Origin: Zygnema cylindricum
Lineage: Eukaryota; Streptophyta; Zygnematophyceae; Zygnematales; Zygnemataceae
Assembly: GCA_037447655.1 (NCBI GenBank)
Contig: JBBHKE010001118.1
Span: 62,001-126,000, forward strand
Direction: 5' to 3'
DNA: 64,000 nucleotides
The notes beneath the pieces were generated by a model. That model was not told the origin of the DNA. It saw only the letters and a program-made list of their open reading frames with translations, and did not search any database. This document shows positions 11,004 to 20,690 of the stretch, in pieces. Position numbers and translations under genes: made by a program. Within the stretch, counting starts at the first letter, position 1. Every line of letters starts with the position of its first letter.

Positions 11004-12064
11004 TGCAGAAATTGATGGTTCCTTTTTAAGTATTTTCTAGGTCTAAATTAAAATACAGAAAGAAAGTGAGGCAGTCTATCTCTAACTTCTCTCTCCAACT
11101 CCGACACTTGTCGCAATCACTGGGAAGTTAGAATGGAAGCTAGAGCCATGGTTGCCTAGGCTTTCCAGAAGTTTACGGAAAAAAGATTAGTTTATATTTA
11201 CCGATAAGTTTATTTTCTAAAAAGGTAGATGTCGCAACCGCGATTTGATCCTGGTACCAACGGTATGATAGATGGCCGGTAGCCGGTAGTCCTAACCGTT
11301 AAGTCTAAGACTAATGTTATATGATATAGGGTTTGATATATATTCAAATATCATTACGTAGGATAATTCATTTAACTACAATTGTTTACGAGATACATAG
11401 ATCCAGTTATGTAAAAGTAAGGATTACGGTTTGTATAAGAAATTAGTACCTCGCATTTATTTCTTTAACGAAACAAATACCTCGCATGTATTCATGACGG
11501 CTACGATTAAAATCTGCATTCAATCGGACGGCCGGGAAGAAAGCAAAGATTGCAAAAGAGAATCTCGGTGGTTTGTGGTCTTCGTCACATTAGATGACAC
11601 GTGGCAAAATAACGTTGGATCGCGGCATCCCCGGGGATTACGGGACCGAACCCAGATATGACATGTGTCAACTTTTAGGCCATGTCGTACAATTTCTGTA
11701 CAGAAAGTACACCGGCAGCTGTACTTTATTGTACTGAAGTTTAATATGACTAGTTATGTACATCAATAGATAGAGTTTGTGAGAGAGATAGGACTTAGAA
11801 TAAAACAGTAGATAGGACTATCTCTCCCAGAGAGCTTCTATACAAAAGGTTAACTTTGACCCTCCATAACCTACTGCTCAAAGGAGCAAATTTAGAGATT
11901 CTTTTTGCTATCAACTCAAGGGAGTCTTGCCTTCACAAGGGTGAAGGTAGTCAGAGTTTTTGTTTGCCAGGTGGCAATTATTCTTGCTGAAACACAAAGG
12001 GGTTATCCTAGAGGCTTCTTGGAAGCTGTCCACTATGAGGACTTATGGAGGTCTCAGAGTTTTA
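11004..12064 (+). repeat. 3' LTR of the A1 chimera
   Basis: It starts TGCAGAAATTGATGG at 11004 after AAAATAAGGGGAG and ends near 12064 by comparison with the other copies. It resembles the LTR at 3075 more than the one at 8457. A GTAC-containing segment lies near 11690-11770. Confidence 0.75.
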
Positions 12065-12712
12065 AAGTATTGGTGCCAAAGTACTTGCTGTACGAACATT
12101 GTACGACATCGTCATAGTGCAACATTTGTCACATCCACATTTGTTGTCTTCCATTCCGGAGATTCCGCAAACCCGTATGATGTTGCCATATGTCATCCGG
12201 AGTGGCAACGTCCGCAAACTGCCAAATTGTTCTTCCCGCGAAGCCAGCACTAACCACGGCCATCCGATTTATATCGATATTTAATACGGACCATCGAAAC
12301 AAATGTCCGTACTATTTGTTTCGTCTAGTACTAATAGTACAACTGTTTTTATGTCCTATAGACTGTAATCTAGTTAAATATAAAAACTTACCTGTACATT
12401 TTTATATATATATCGAGCCCAATATATTTTAGCACTAGTTCTAGACTAAACGGACAAAGTTACCGGCTACGGGTGACTTGACGGTCGGCAGGTACCGCGA
12501 TCAATTTTTAGGTCCGTCAAGTATCTTTTGGTAAATCTACTTAAATCACCCCCGTCTTCTCTAGTGAGCTTAGGCAGCCATGGCTCTAGCTCCCTAATCC
12601 AGCCTTTAGTTACTACGACAAGTGTGGGGGCTTGGAGAAGGGAGTTAGAGGCAGACTGCCTCTACTATTTTTCCTATACTCAAACAGACATAGAAAATAC
12701 TCAAATATTAAC
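12065..12712 (-). repeat. U3 part of a family-A LTR, minus orientation
   Basis: Reverse-complemented family-A U3 sequence: GTAC cluster at about 12080-12110, antisense tRNA-like segment near 12430-12510, hairpin near 12570-12640, and the LTR start next to a polypyrimidine stretch near 12712. The R/U5 side is missing, cut where the neighbouring plus-strand LTR ends. It is the 3' LTR of the short derivative to its right. Confidence 0.65.
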
Positions 12713-13100
12713 TCTCCCTTTATTTTCTAGTCTATTTTCATTTCAACTCCCACAAACAAATAAACAACGTCCCCTCCCCTTTTTCTTTTTCTCTTTCCTT
12801 TTTCTTTTTCCTTTCAGAAAACTTAAGAAAATACTCTCGTATTTAACACAATGCATTAAATGAATCGAAATAATAAATGCATCACATATTTTGTTTAACA
12901 TCCCTTTTTTCATAAATCCGAGCAAAGATTTTATCCACCTCATCACTTTTCCATCCACACACAAACCGATTTCACTTTTGCAATCAAAACAGCCAGCCCC
13001 ATTTCCAATCTGCAACATATACCCAGATGCTAACCTTTTTATAGCCACTCCCTCATAATTTTCATCACTCTTTTTTGTGATTTCAAACCCATTACCCCCA
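12713..13100 (-). pseudogene. Very short interior of a deletion-derivative element
   Basis: Only about 390 bases separate two minus-strand LTRs. The ORF read on the minus strand (13135 down to 12743) starts at the LTR edge with FFGGNGFEI, then has RNase H pieces (SGYMLQIGNGAGC, like SGYVLYVGEGACC in full copies, and MRWIKSLL, like MWVKSLL), and ends in a basic Lys/Arg-rich tail. Gag, protease, integrase and RT are gone. The FFxGNGFxI segment recurs at the end of the gag-only derivative at about 33450-33480, which suggests a shared nonautonomous lineage. Confidence 0.55.
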
Positions 13101-14146
13101 AAAAATGTGCATTTTTGTGTCTTCCATTGGACCACAAAATACAGGAAGCCTGTAGATAGTATTTAACTAACCCACTTCAAGCCACAACCACTGCTGTCCT
13201 GGAAGGAAAGATGAAAGTTTGAGTGCACTATTGTGCAGCTAGGACTCCCGTGAGCCCGTAGCAAAACGAATCACTGAAAACAGCCAACCAGCCGATAAGT
13301 TATAAGCTGGCAAAAATGCCAATTTTATACAGCCTCTAAAAGAGAGAGAAGACCATCTACCAGATTTTTTCTAAGTCCTAGCTCCCTCTCACAACCCTTA
13401 TCTACTAAATGTACAACCAATCATAATACTGTACAGTACATAAAAGTACTATTGCCGATGTACTTTTTGTACGACCTTTGTACGACAAAGCCATTAAGAA
13501 GACGCGTGTCCATTTTCCTTCTGTTCGTACGTTCCTCGGAATTCTCGTGACCGAATGTTATCTCTCCACGTGGCGCCAGGTTATGCCACGTCACTAAATG
13601 TCGAAGTGACTATTTTAAGATTTTGGCGATGATGTGCGTCATTCGATTTGACTCGTAATGCAATCTCAACCGTTATAAATACTTGCGCGATATTTGTTTC
13701 GCTGTCGAAACAAAATGCGCGATATCTGTTTCAAAGTAGTATCGGACTTTGTACTTTATAAAACTATATCTATGCATGCCGTATAGAGTTTCATTTAAAT
13801 GAATTTGTTCCCTCCTTAGTAAATATATATCTATCACATACTATATAATTTAGCATTGGTCCTAGTCTAATAGGATAAAGTTGACTACTATTGGCCAACT
13901 TGACAAACGGCAGGTACCGAGATCAAATCCCGGGTCCGTCAAGTGTATTTTTAGTAACCTACTAAAAACAACTGCCTGTTGAACTAAGGCAGCCATGGAT
14001 CAACCACCCTCTCTATCTTTTAGTGACTACAACAAGTATGGGGGCTAGAGAGAGGAGATGGAGGCAGGTTGTCCGTCCTTTTCTTTTCCTTTTATACTAT
14101 TATATTTAAACCGAGAAAATACTCTAGAAATCAATTAATTTCAACA
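13101..14146 (-). repeat. LTR shared by the short derivative and A2 (minus)
   Basis: Read on the minus strand it starts TGTTGAAATTAATTG at 14146 and ends near 13101. It carries a perfect CCACGTGG at 13566-13573, a tRNA-like segment at 13863-13943, and the U3 hairpin near 13990-14070. It serves as the 3' LTR of A2 and the 5' LTR of the deletion derivative. Confidence 0.8.
13863..13943 (+). promoter_or_regulatory. tRNA-like segment inside LTR, antisense to the element
   Basis: On the plus strand (antisense to this LTR) TAGTCTAATAGG at 13863-13874 fits the Pol III A-box consensus TRGYNNARNNGG at every position. About 46 bases further AGATCAAATCC (13920-13930) matches 8 of 11 positions of the B-box. 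The spacing is tRNA-like. Other family-A LTRs have a better B-box at the same place (GGTTCGAGTCC as the complement of 49393-49403). No complete cloverleaf was drawn, so this may be a tRNA-derived relic without function. Confidence 0.45.
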
Positions 14147-14159
14147 CTCCCCTTATTTT

Positions 14160-15345
14160 TTAGTCTAATTTTACCTTCAATTTTTGTCCACATTTTTCTC
14201 TACAATATTTCAATTTAGGAGAGGGCACTGGTTTTGTCATCATATCAGCCACCATTTCCTCATTAGATCTATATACAAGACTCACAAACTTGTTCTCAAG
14301 TATTTCCCTCACAAAACTCAATCTTATGTCCATATGTTTAGCTTTAAAATGATGTTTTGGATTAGCTGCAATTGCAATGGCAGCTTTATTATCACAAAAC
14401 ACTTCATGCGCTCCCTCCTTCATATATCCCAGTTCTTGCAGCAAGGATTTGACCCACATCAACTCTTTCACAGCAAAACAAGAGGCCATGTACTCAGCCT
14501 CCATAGTAGACTGAGCAACCAGCTTTTGTTGCTTGTTGCTCCAACAGCATGCACCTTCCCCAACATACAACACATAGCTAGAAGTGCATGTTCTCATAGG
14601 TGCGTCCCCATAACTGGCATCACTCCAAGTAGTGATGTCAGTGTGCTCCCCTCCCAAATGCAACCATAACTCTCTAGTTCCCACCAGATATCTCATGACT
14701 CTTTTGGCTGCCTCCCAGTCTCTCTTCCTATGATCATTAAGACTCCTACTGAGTACTCGAATTGTTGCCGCTATGCCCGGCCTGGTATAGTTCATAAAAT
14801 AGATTAAACTTCCAACGACCTGTGTATAAGGGATAGACTTCATAAACTCTCTCTCCTTTGGACTCATCTAATCATCTAAGATCATCACTCCTTCTGCACT
14901 CCCATCACTTTTTTTTTTCAAGTCCATGGGAGTGGTACAACTGTTAGCATTTTCCATCTGGAATTTCTCAAGCATATTATCTATTGCTTCTTTTTGAGTA
15001 AGTCTGATAATCTTCTTCCCCCTATCTCTCTCCATTTAAATCCCCAAAATATATCTTGCCTCCCTTAAATCCTTTATATCAAATCTGCTTCTAAGATCTC
15101 TCTTTAACTTATTGATCTTTTCCAAAGATTTACTTAACAGAAGCAAATCATCCACATAAATTGCAATAAAAAGGACACCTTTCTCATCTTCAAACATATA
15201 GATAGAATGGTTAGAGTTGATACGGATATATCCCAGACCGGTAAGAAACTGATCTAGTTTCTTCTTCCACTGTCCGGGAGCCTGCTTCAGTCCATATAAG
15301 GACTTTATGAGCCTGCACACTTTGCTGTCTTCTCCTTCTTCCACG
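14160..15345 (-). pseudogene. RT (C-terminal part) and RNase H of A2
   Basis: On the minus strand, 15345 down to 15036 encodes RT from SKVCRLIKSLYGLKQAP through IYVDDLLLLSK (catalytic YVDD intact) to RYILGI. After a stop it continues at 14867-14160 with an open 235-codon stretch: SPKEREFMKSIPYTQVVGSL, RYLVGTRELWLHLGGEHTD, SYGDAPMR, SNKQQKLVAQSTMEAEYMAS, CDNKAAIAI, KHHFKAKHMDIRLSFVRE and the C-terminal TKPVPSPKL...CREKCGQK. RNase H acidic positions in STMEAEY and CDN are visible. The RT N-terminal third is missing because of the block at 15346-16860. Confidence 0.85.
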
Positions 15346-15400
15346 AATGTTAACACTTTGGCGCCCACGCGAAAAGTTGAATATCGCTGATTTCTAACAT

Positions 15401-15431
15401 CCCCCTCCCCCTCCCCCTCCCTCTCCCTCTC
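15401..15431 (-). repeat. C-rich tract; G-quadruplex-prone on minus strand
   Basis: Three CCCCCT units are followed by CCCTCTCCCTCTC. The complementary strand has at least four runs of three to five G separated by single A or AGA, the classic intramolecular G4 pattern. Confidence 0.7.
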
Positions 15432-15735
15432 ATACACTCTGAAAAACAGAAAAAAGGTCGACCACTAATACATATGGTCCATAACCACATATAGCCTTCT
15501 ATACAGCAAAAGCGTTTGGGTGATCCAAAATACGACAAGGCATACCCACTAAACCTAGAAGATGCCCTTTAAAAAAAAGAAAGAAAATTCAATTTCGAAG
15601 AAGGTATGACGAACAAGTACCGCTGCCTACGACACCGGGAGCCACTATTTTTTTAGTCAAAAGGGGGTGGAGCTAATAAAATTCGACGTTGCTTTTGTGC
15701 TCCGCACCTTCGCTTTGTCCTTTATTGGAAAATAC

Positions 15736-16225
15736 TAATGTTGTGTATCGGTAAAAAAATTATCGCGATAACAACGATACTGATAGTTATCTGATATCGA
15801 ACGGTCAAAGTTACTGATATATTTGTACTCTCTGTACTTTCTGTCCAGGGTAATGTGGCAGGTTTCCACTTTCTGTCCAGGGTACATGTGGCAGGTTTCC
15901 AGTGGATCCTAAGGAAGTAGGGACAAAGCCATGGTGTCAGATGTGGAAGGTACATCGTTTTAACTAGAGCCATACTAAAGCCGTACATATCTCATGCCAA
16001 TTACTTTACTTTCGGCTTGTACAAATGATCTGATTGGTAGACACCTCAATAGATAGGGGTTGTGAGTAGGGCGCGTCGGGGGAATAACACGTACCGTTGA
16101 GTGACTTGCCGTACGTTTATCTGTACGGTCCGTACATATAGCTCCGTACCGATATATCGATTATCGGCTACCCGAAAAAAGGCCTATATCGATTATCGGC
16201 AAATCCTTACGGATACACAACATTA
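15736..16225. mobile_element. hAT-like MITE, 490 bp, with 8-bp target duplication
   Basis: The left end TAATGTTGTGTATCGGTAA (15736-15754) and the right end TTACGGATACACAACATTA (16207-16225) are inverted repeats with one mismatch. Both sides carry GAAAATAC (15728-15735 and 16226-16233), an exact 8-bp target-site duplication. hAT elements make 8-bp duplications and their termini often fit YARNG; TAATG does. There is no transposase ORF, so it is nonautonomous. Subterminal repeats TATATCGATTATCGGC occur twice near the right end (about 16152-16201). Confidence 0.85.
15836..15900. repeat. Tandem duplication inside the MITE
   Basis: The unit ACTTTCTGTCCAGGG plus about 17 more bases occurs twice in direct succession (15836-15867, 15868-15900), 32 and 33 bp long, differing by a small change in the middle. 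Confidence 0.85.
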
Positions 16226-16860
16226 GAAAATACCATAAATTCGTACGATATAAATTGGTCTTTTATTATTTGCATGAACTTGATCTGTTTGTGTTGTGAC
16301 TACAGTCTCTATATTTTGCGACTAAAACCCTCAACACTTATATTATTATTCCGAATTAGAAAGTACTTATATAGAAGTATTTATTATACTTACAATATTA
16401 TTGTCACAATAATTATGTGAGAAGTGTGTGAGAAATAAATAAATTTTATTGTGTGTGCGTGTACTTATTGTTGTTTATACCAACTCCTTAGTGTTTTTTC
16501 ATACCAAGTTGTAACTGAACTCAAAAGGGACAACTCAATCGATTGTTTTTTTTTAGTGCTTCGTCATTAATCTGCTTTGAATCAGTGGGTTTTATTTTTC
16601 ACAATTGTTAGATTTAAAATTTTACGATTTAAGTTTTTTTTTTGTCTTATTTGGTATCGGAAGGAAAGAAAAATTAAAAAGGGAAAATTGGTATATTTTT
16701 TTTGTCTTAAGTGGGTTTGGAAGGACGTGTAAACTACAGACAAAAAATATGTTTAAATATGTATAGAAAAAGATGTTTTATTGGTATATAAAATTTGGGA
16801 ATTAGGTGTCTATGTGGTTTTTTTTTCTTTTCTTTTATTTTCTTGCTTTTTTTTCGCTTG

Positions 16861-18480
16861 TCTCTCTCAAAGTCTTTTACTGCTTCTCCTTCCTCCTTCA
16901 AGCTCCGACGCTGGGATGGAGGGTAATCTTGGGTTACTCCGAACAACTTTTCCTTCTCCCCTATCCGAGGAGTCCATCTCCGGGCGTTCATTGTCCATTT
17001 TTGGTCTCTCCTCGTTTTCTTCATCGCTTTGAACCGGATGTTGTGACTCCATGAGAGAGTCACTCTCGGTCAGTTTTTCCTCTTTCTCTGCAAGGTTAGG
17101 CTGAACCAGAGTTTGATTAGAAGAATCTGAATCTATCTCATTTTCGGATTCAATTCTAATTCTCACCGATTTGGTGTATTTAAAGTGATCTATCGACTTT
17201 CCCCCATCCATAACTACCAAGTGTTTTACTAAAATTATGTATTCTCTTTCAAGATCATAAACTTGATATCCCTTTACATTTTCATCATACCCAAGTAAGT
17301 ATCCCGGCTTTCCACTAGCATCTAACTTCCAATCAGATTTTTCTGTGTTTAGACTAAACACTTGACTTCCAAACACCTTTAATTGTGAAATATTAGGTTT
17401 TCTTCCGGTCCATCTTTCATAAGGTGTTTGGCCTTTTATAGCCGAGGTAAGGACTCTATTTTTGAGATAGTTAGCACAATTCATAGCTTCTACCCAAAAA
17501 CATTTTTTTATCTTTTTATCTGTCAACATACTACGGGCACTATCACTTAAAGTCCGATTTAGTCTCTCGGCTACACCGTTTTGTTTTGGGTTCTTTGGGA
17601 CAGTCTTTTGGTGTTGAACCCCTTCCTCTTTCAGGCAATCCTCAAACTCATTAAAAGTGAACCCCCCCCCCATTATCACTCCTCACTCTCTTTATAGGTG
17701 TCTCGTGAAGCTTTTCACTCCATGCTTTATACTCCTTAAAATTAAGCCGAAGCGTCAGATTTTTTTTTCAAGAAATATACTCTAGAATATCGAGACCAAT
17801 CATCTGTGATAGTAAGCATAAATCTTTTTCCTCCAACTGATGGCACTTTGGCCGGTCCCCCTATGTCAGTATGAACCAAATCTAAAACCTTTTGACCTTT
17901 ATATGTTGCGACTTTTGGAAAAGGCAATCTATGGGCTTTCCTGGAGCACACCCACTACAATCATCCAAAGTCCCATTATCCCCAAAATGTATTCCCTCAA
18001 CTACACCCATTTTCTTCATTTCCTTCAATCTATCTAGATGCACATGTCCCAATCTTTTATGCCACATCATCAAATCACTCACACCAGCATAGTAAACTCC
18101 CGTCTTTCCATTACTCAAATTCAGCCTAAACATTCTTTGCTTACCCTTTTCAGCTGTAAAGTACACTTCATTCTCATAGCTAGCAACAAAGACTCCTTTC
18201 TTAGTACTAGTCTCAAAGGCTTTATCATCTAAGACCGACGTAGAGATAAGATTTTGGTTCAACTCCGAAATAAAAAGAACATCAGAGAAAGTGACTATAG
18301 ATGTCTTTCCATCAACTAGGACCCTCAGATCTACTAATCCCACTAAATTAGTGATCACTATTCTCCCATCCCTATACTCTATCTCTACAGTAGGGATCTT
18401 TCTCATTTTGGTCAATAATGGTTTTTCTCTACACATATACATAGAGGCTCCTGAATCAATGATCCATCCTTATTCATGAG
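16861..18480 (-). pseudogene. protease end, integrase and linker of A2
   Basis: Read on the minus strand from 18480: the protease box SGASMYMCREK is at the right end, then the pre-integrase region (IPTVEIEYRDGRIV, LVGLVDLRVLVDGKTSI, STSVLDDKAFETS), the zinc finger HKRLGHVHLDRL with CSGC, the core VHTDIGGP, and after a frameshift near 17680-17740 the strand with NGVAERLNRTLSDSARSML, VFGSQVFSLNTEK, GYDENVKGYQVYDLE and KHLVVMDGGKS. An acidic linker (SESEN, ENEERPKMDNERPEM) ends near 16867. A run of nine C/G-rich bases at about 17660-17670 marks one frameshift where SDNGGEY should be. Confidence 0.8.
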
Positions 18481-19621
18481 CTTCTTTCACTCCACCGAAA
18501 ACACACTTTTGCCTCCTTGGAATCTCCGGCTCACCTCTCACCTCTAACTCCTCATTGAGGAGAAGTTCTCCATTGTCATTATCGGCATCCTCTCCCACGA
18601 CTTGTGTCGCAACAAACGCATTTTTTTTCCTTCCGGCCAATTTTCCAATCTATTCCTCCTTCAATCTCAACTCCGTCAACTTAGCGCACTCCGCCATATA
18701 GTGTCTGGACTTCTTACAAAAGTGGCAAAGCCCCTTCGGAGCCCTTGGTCCAGATCCGTCATGGTTTCCTTTTCCTCCTCCACCAAAGTTACCATATGGT
18801 TTCTTAGAATCCTTATCCCCCCAGTCAGTACCCGTAGCCAATGCTTGAACACTCTTTCATCCCATTTGAATCTCTATTGTGTTTTCGCGACCAAAAATCA
18901 TCCCCACAACAGAATTCCAGATCCAAAGATGATCTGACAAATGCTGGACCCTGTTAACAATGTTCTCATAATCAGCTGGGAGTTTCATTAGCAAAGTGTT
19001 CACCATCTCTTTCTCCATCTCCCTTTTCCTTGCACTTTCTAACTCCATGAATAACCTAGCCAAATCATTACAGAAATCTAACATCTTTCCCCCTTTAAAC
19101 ACATATGCCTGTACCTTCTAATTTGCCAACTTCTGCTGCTAAATCGTACTTCTCTTGTAAATGTCAGCAAGAGCTTCCCACAACTCGTCTGCTCTCTCCA
19201 CATGAAGATGAGGTGTAGCCACTCTGTGAGTGTGACGCCTCAGAATAAAATGAGTCGCCACGATATTGTTGATATCCTTGATTTCAGTATCATTCGCCTC
19301 TATTTTGTGAACAGGTGCTACTAGAGCCGATCCACTAGCCATCGGTGTAATTTTCTCCTTCCCTTTATCCGACATGGTGCTTTTTCCAACATCCTCCACC
19401 CCCTCAGCCCCTGCATATCCTCTAGTGAACCGAGATCCTCAAAAACTTGGTGGAACTCCCAATTTAGCGGATGGGCGATGCACACGACCACTCACAATGC
19501 TCCATAGCCGTTTTTCAAACGATGCACCCCTCATCATGGTTTCCCAATTAATGAACCCTATTCCATTAAAAATGGGCACCCTAGAGGGTGGGCCCATAAC
19601 GTGTAATTCTGTGACCTCCAT
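18481..19621 (-). pseudogene. gag of A2 with start codon in the LTR
   Basis: The start codon is the complement of 19619-19621, inside the LTR end, and reads MEVTELHVMGPPSRVPIFNG through the primer-binding site without a stop; this copy best shows the N-terminus. Further pieces are 19399-19139 (EANDTEIKDINNIVATHFILRRHT), 19102-18857 (Gag central region, LPADYENIVNRVQHL) and 18841-18650 with the zinc knuckle CHFCKKSRHYMAEC (C-x2-C-x4-H-x4-C). Frameshifts and stops separate the pieces. Confidence 0.8.
19587..19600 (-). promoter_or_regulatory. Primer-binding site of A2
   Basis: The complement reads GTTATGGGCCCACC next to the LTR end, 14 bases complementary to the anticodon arm of initiator tRNA-Met. 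It codes for Val-Met-Gly-Pro-Pro in gag. Confidence 0.75.
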
Positions 19622-20690
19622 TGGTACACAGAATGTCCAGCTTATGTGAAGCCTCTAGGATAGTATATGCACTTTTGACTTTGACATTGAATATGTCCCA
19701 CCTTGGGACCAAAAACCCGACTGATCACCCCGCAGGCAGAACCCGCCCACCAAAAAAATCATTGAATTTCTCACCTGAGACAAGTTACTGTTCAAGACAA
19801 CATATGAAGGATCTGAGAGCACTTTTCAATTTCTGTCTAAGTCCTAAAAAAATCCTAATGGCTACTCAAAGCTAATCAAAATAGTGTACCCTAATTACTT
19901 TTCATACAAAGTACAAAAGCCGCTGTACTTTATATACGGATATATTCGGCACCACTCCCGGTCTGCCACGTGGCTAATAGGTCAACGTCATTCTGTCCAT
20001 TTTCTCTTCCGGCATCCAATAGGACGATGCCACGTGTCATTTCCTCCTATTTTGCCGCACTGCTCCCAGATAGTTGTTCTGGCATATCGGCACTCACGCG
20101 TGCCGTCTGTTTTTTTTACGGCTATCAATTTTAGCCGTTGGATGTGACGGCGCGCTGAATAAATGTTGACTGTTGAATTTCACCGGTCAATGTTCCGTGT
20201 TGACTTTTGAATTTCGACGGTCAACATTCTGTGTTGACCGCTTGAAATTCGTTCTTGCTTTGCGAACAGTGGATCGCGACATTTAATTTCATCCAACGAA
20301 ATTAAATGTTTGTTTCATTTATTTGGTGCGGTATTGCATTTCGTGCGGTACCACACGTTCCATTTTGCGTTTCGTTTCGTAAGATGTTAAAAGGAATATG
20401 CCGTAGATTCATCTTTAAATCAATATCAAATACAATGCATGCAACATTTCATCAAGACCTAACGGATAAGGCGGACGCCTATTCCGTACGACTTTTGTCT
20501 GGAGGTTACACGATCAAATCACGTCTGTGGCAACATAGCTTTTGCAGGAGCCTTATCTTCTGCCTATATTCTCAATTGTCTAAGGCAGCTATGGTCGCCT
20601 GTCAATTTTTAGTGACTACGAAAAGTATGAGAACTGCAGGACCCAAAAAAGATAGAAAATAAAATATCACTTAAGTAGTGAGAATAGGAA
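19601..20690 (-). repeat. 5' LTR of A2
   Basis: Reverse-complemented family-A LTR directly next to the PBS; its outer edge near 20690 is judged by eye. It contains GCCACGTGG near 19970, GCCACGTGTC near 20030, a 34-bp tandem repeat rich in TTGAC at 20164-20252, and U3 hairpin sequence near 20580-20640. ORFs such as 20306-20662 are not conserved in other LTR copies. Confidence 0.7.
20164..20252. repeat. 34-bp tandem repeat with W-box cores in LTR
   Basis: The unit beginning TGTTGAC is repeated 2.6 times (20164, 20198, 20232). It yields five TTGAC/GTCAA cores within about 75 bases, in both orientations. TTGAC is the core bound by WRKY factors in plants. I did not see the repeat in the other LTR copies. 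Confidence 0.8.

Larger units (their letters stand above)
3075..12064 (+). mobile_element. Family-A copia element A1, three-LTR chimera
   Basis: The order is LTR (3075-4141), full interior gag-pol (4142-8456), LTR (8457-9512), a partial interior starting inside RT (9513-11003) and LTR (11004-12064). The two outer LTRs look more like each other than like the middle one: for example both contain the same block TTTACCGATAAGTTTATTT and the same stretch after it, which the middle LTR lacks. The second interior lacks PBS, gag, protease, integrase and the RT start. Polypurine tracts precede both downstream LTRs. No target-site duplication was found at the outer ends. Confidence 0.75.
15346..16860. 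other. Unrelated block replacing part of A2
   Basis: Sequence unlike family A starts TGTTAACACTTTGG at about 15346 and ends near 16860 in a T-rich run. The family-A coding sequence on the two sides is not contiguous: linker and RT N-terminus are absent. So this is not a simple insertion. It contains a C-rich tract, a 490-bp hAT-like MITE and AT-rich sequence. Two similar units (TTTTTTTTGTCTTA...GGAAGGA) occur near 16625 and 16695. ORFs at 16781-17054 on the plus strand are shadows of the linker region. Confidence 0.55.
13101..20690 (-). mobile_element. Family-A copia element A2 (minus)
   Basis: This is a long family-A copy: 5' LTR 19601 to about 20690, PBS 19587-19600, gag, protease, integrase, linker, RT and RNase H, polypurine tract and 3' LTR 13101-14146. 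About 500 bases of the linker and RT N-terminus are missing and replaced by an unrelated 1.5-kb block (15346 to about 16860), which itself contains a hAT-like MITE. RT and RNase H are among the better preserved in the window. Confidence 0.8.

Noticed and set aside
16781-17054. Plus-strand ORFs rich in Ser, Leu and Phe
   Set aside because: Antisense shadows of the acidic/basic linker of A2.
20306-20662. ORF of 118 codons
   Set aside because: LTR sequence of A2 read antisense; not conserved among LTR copies.
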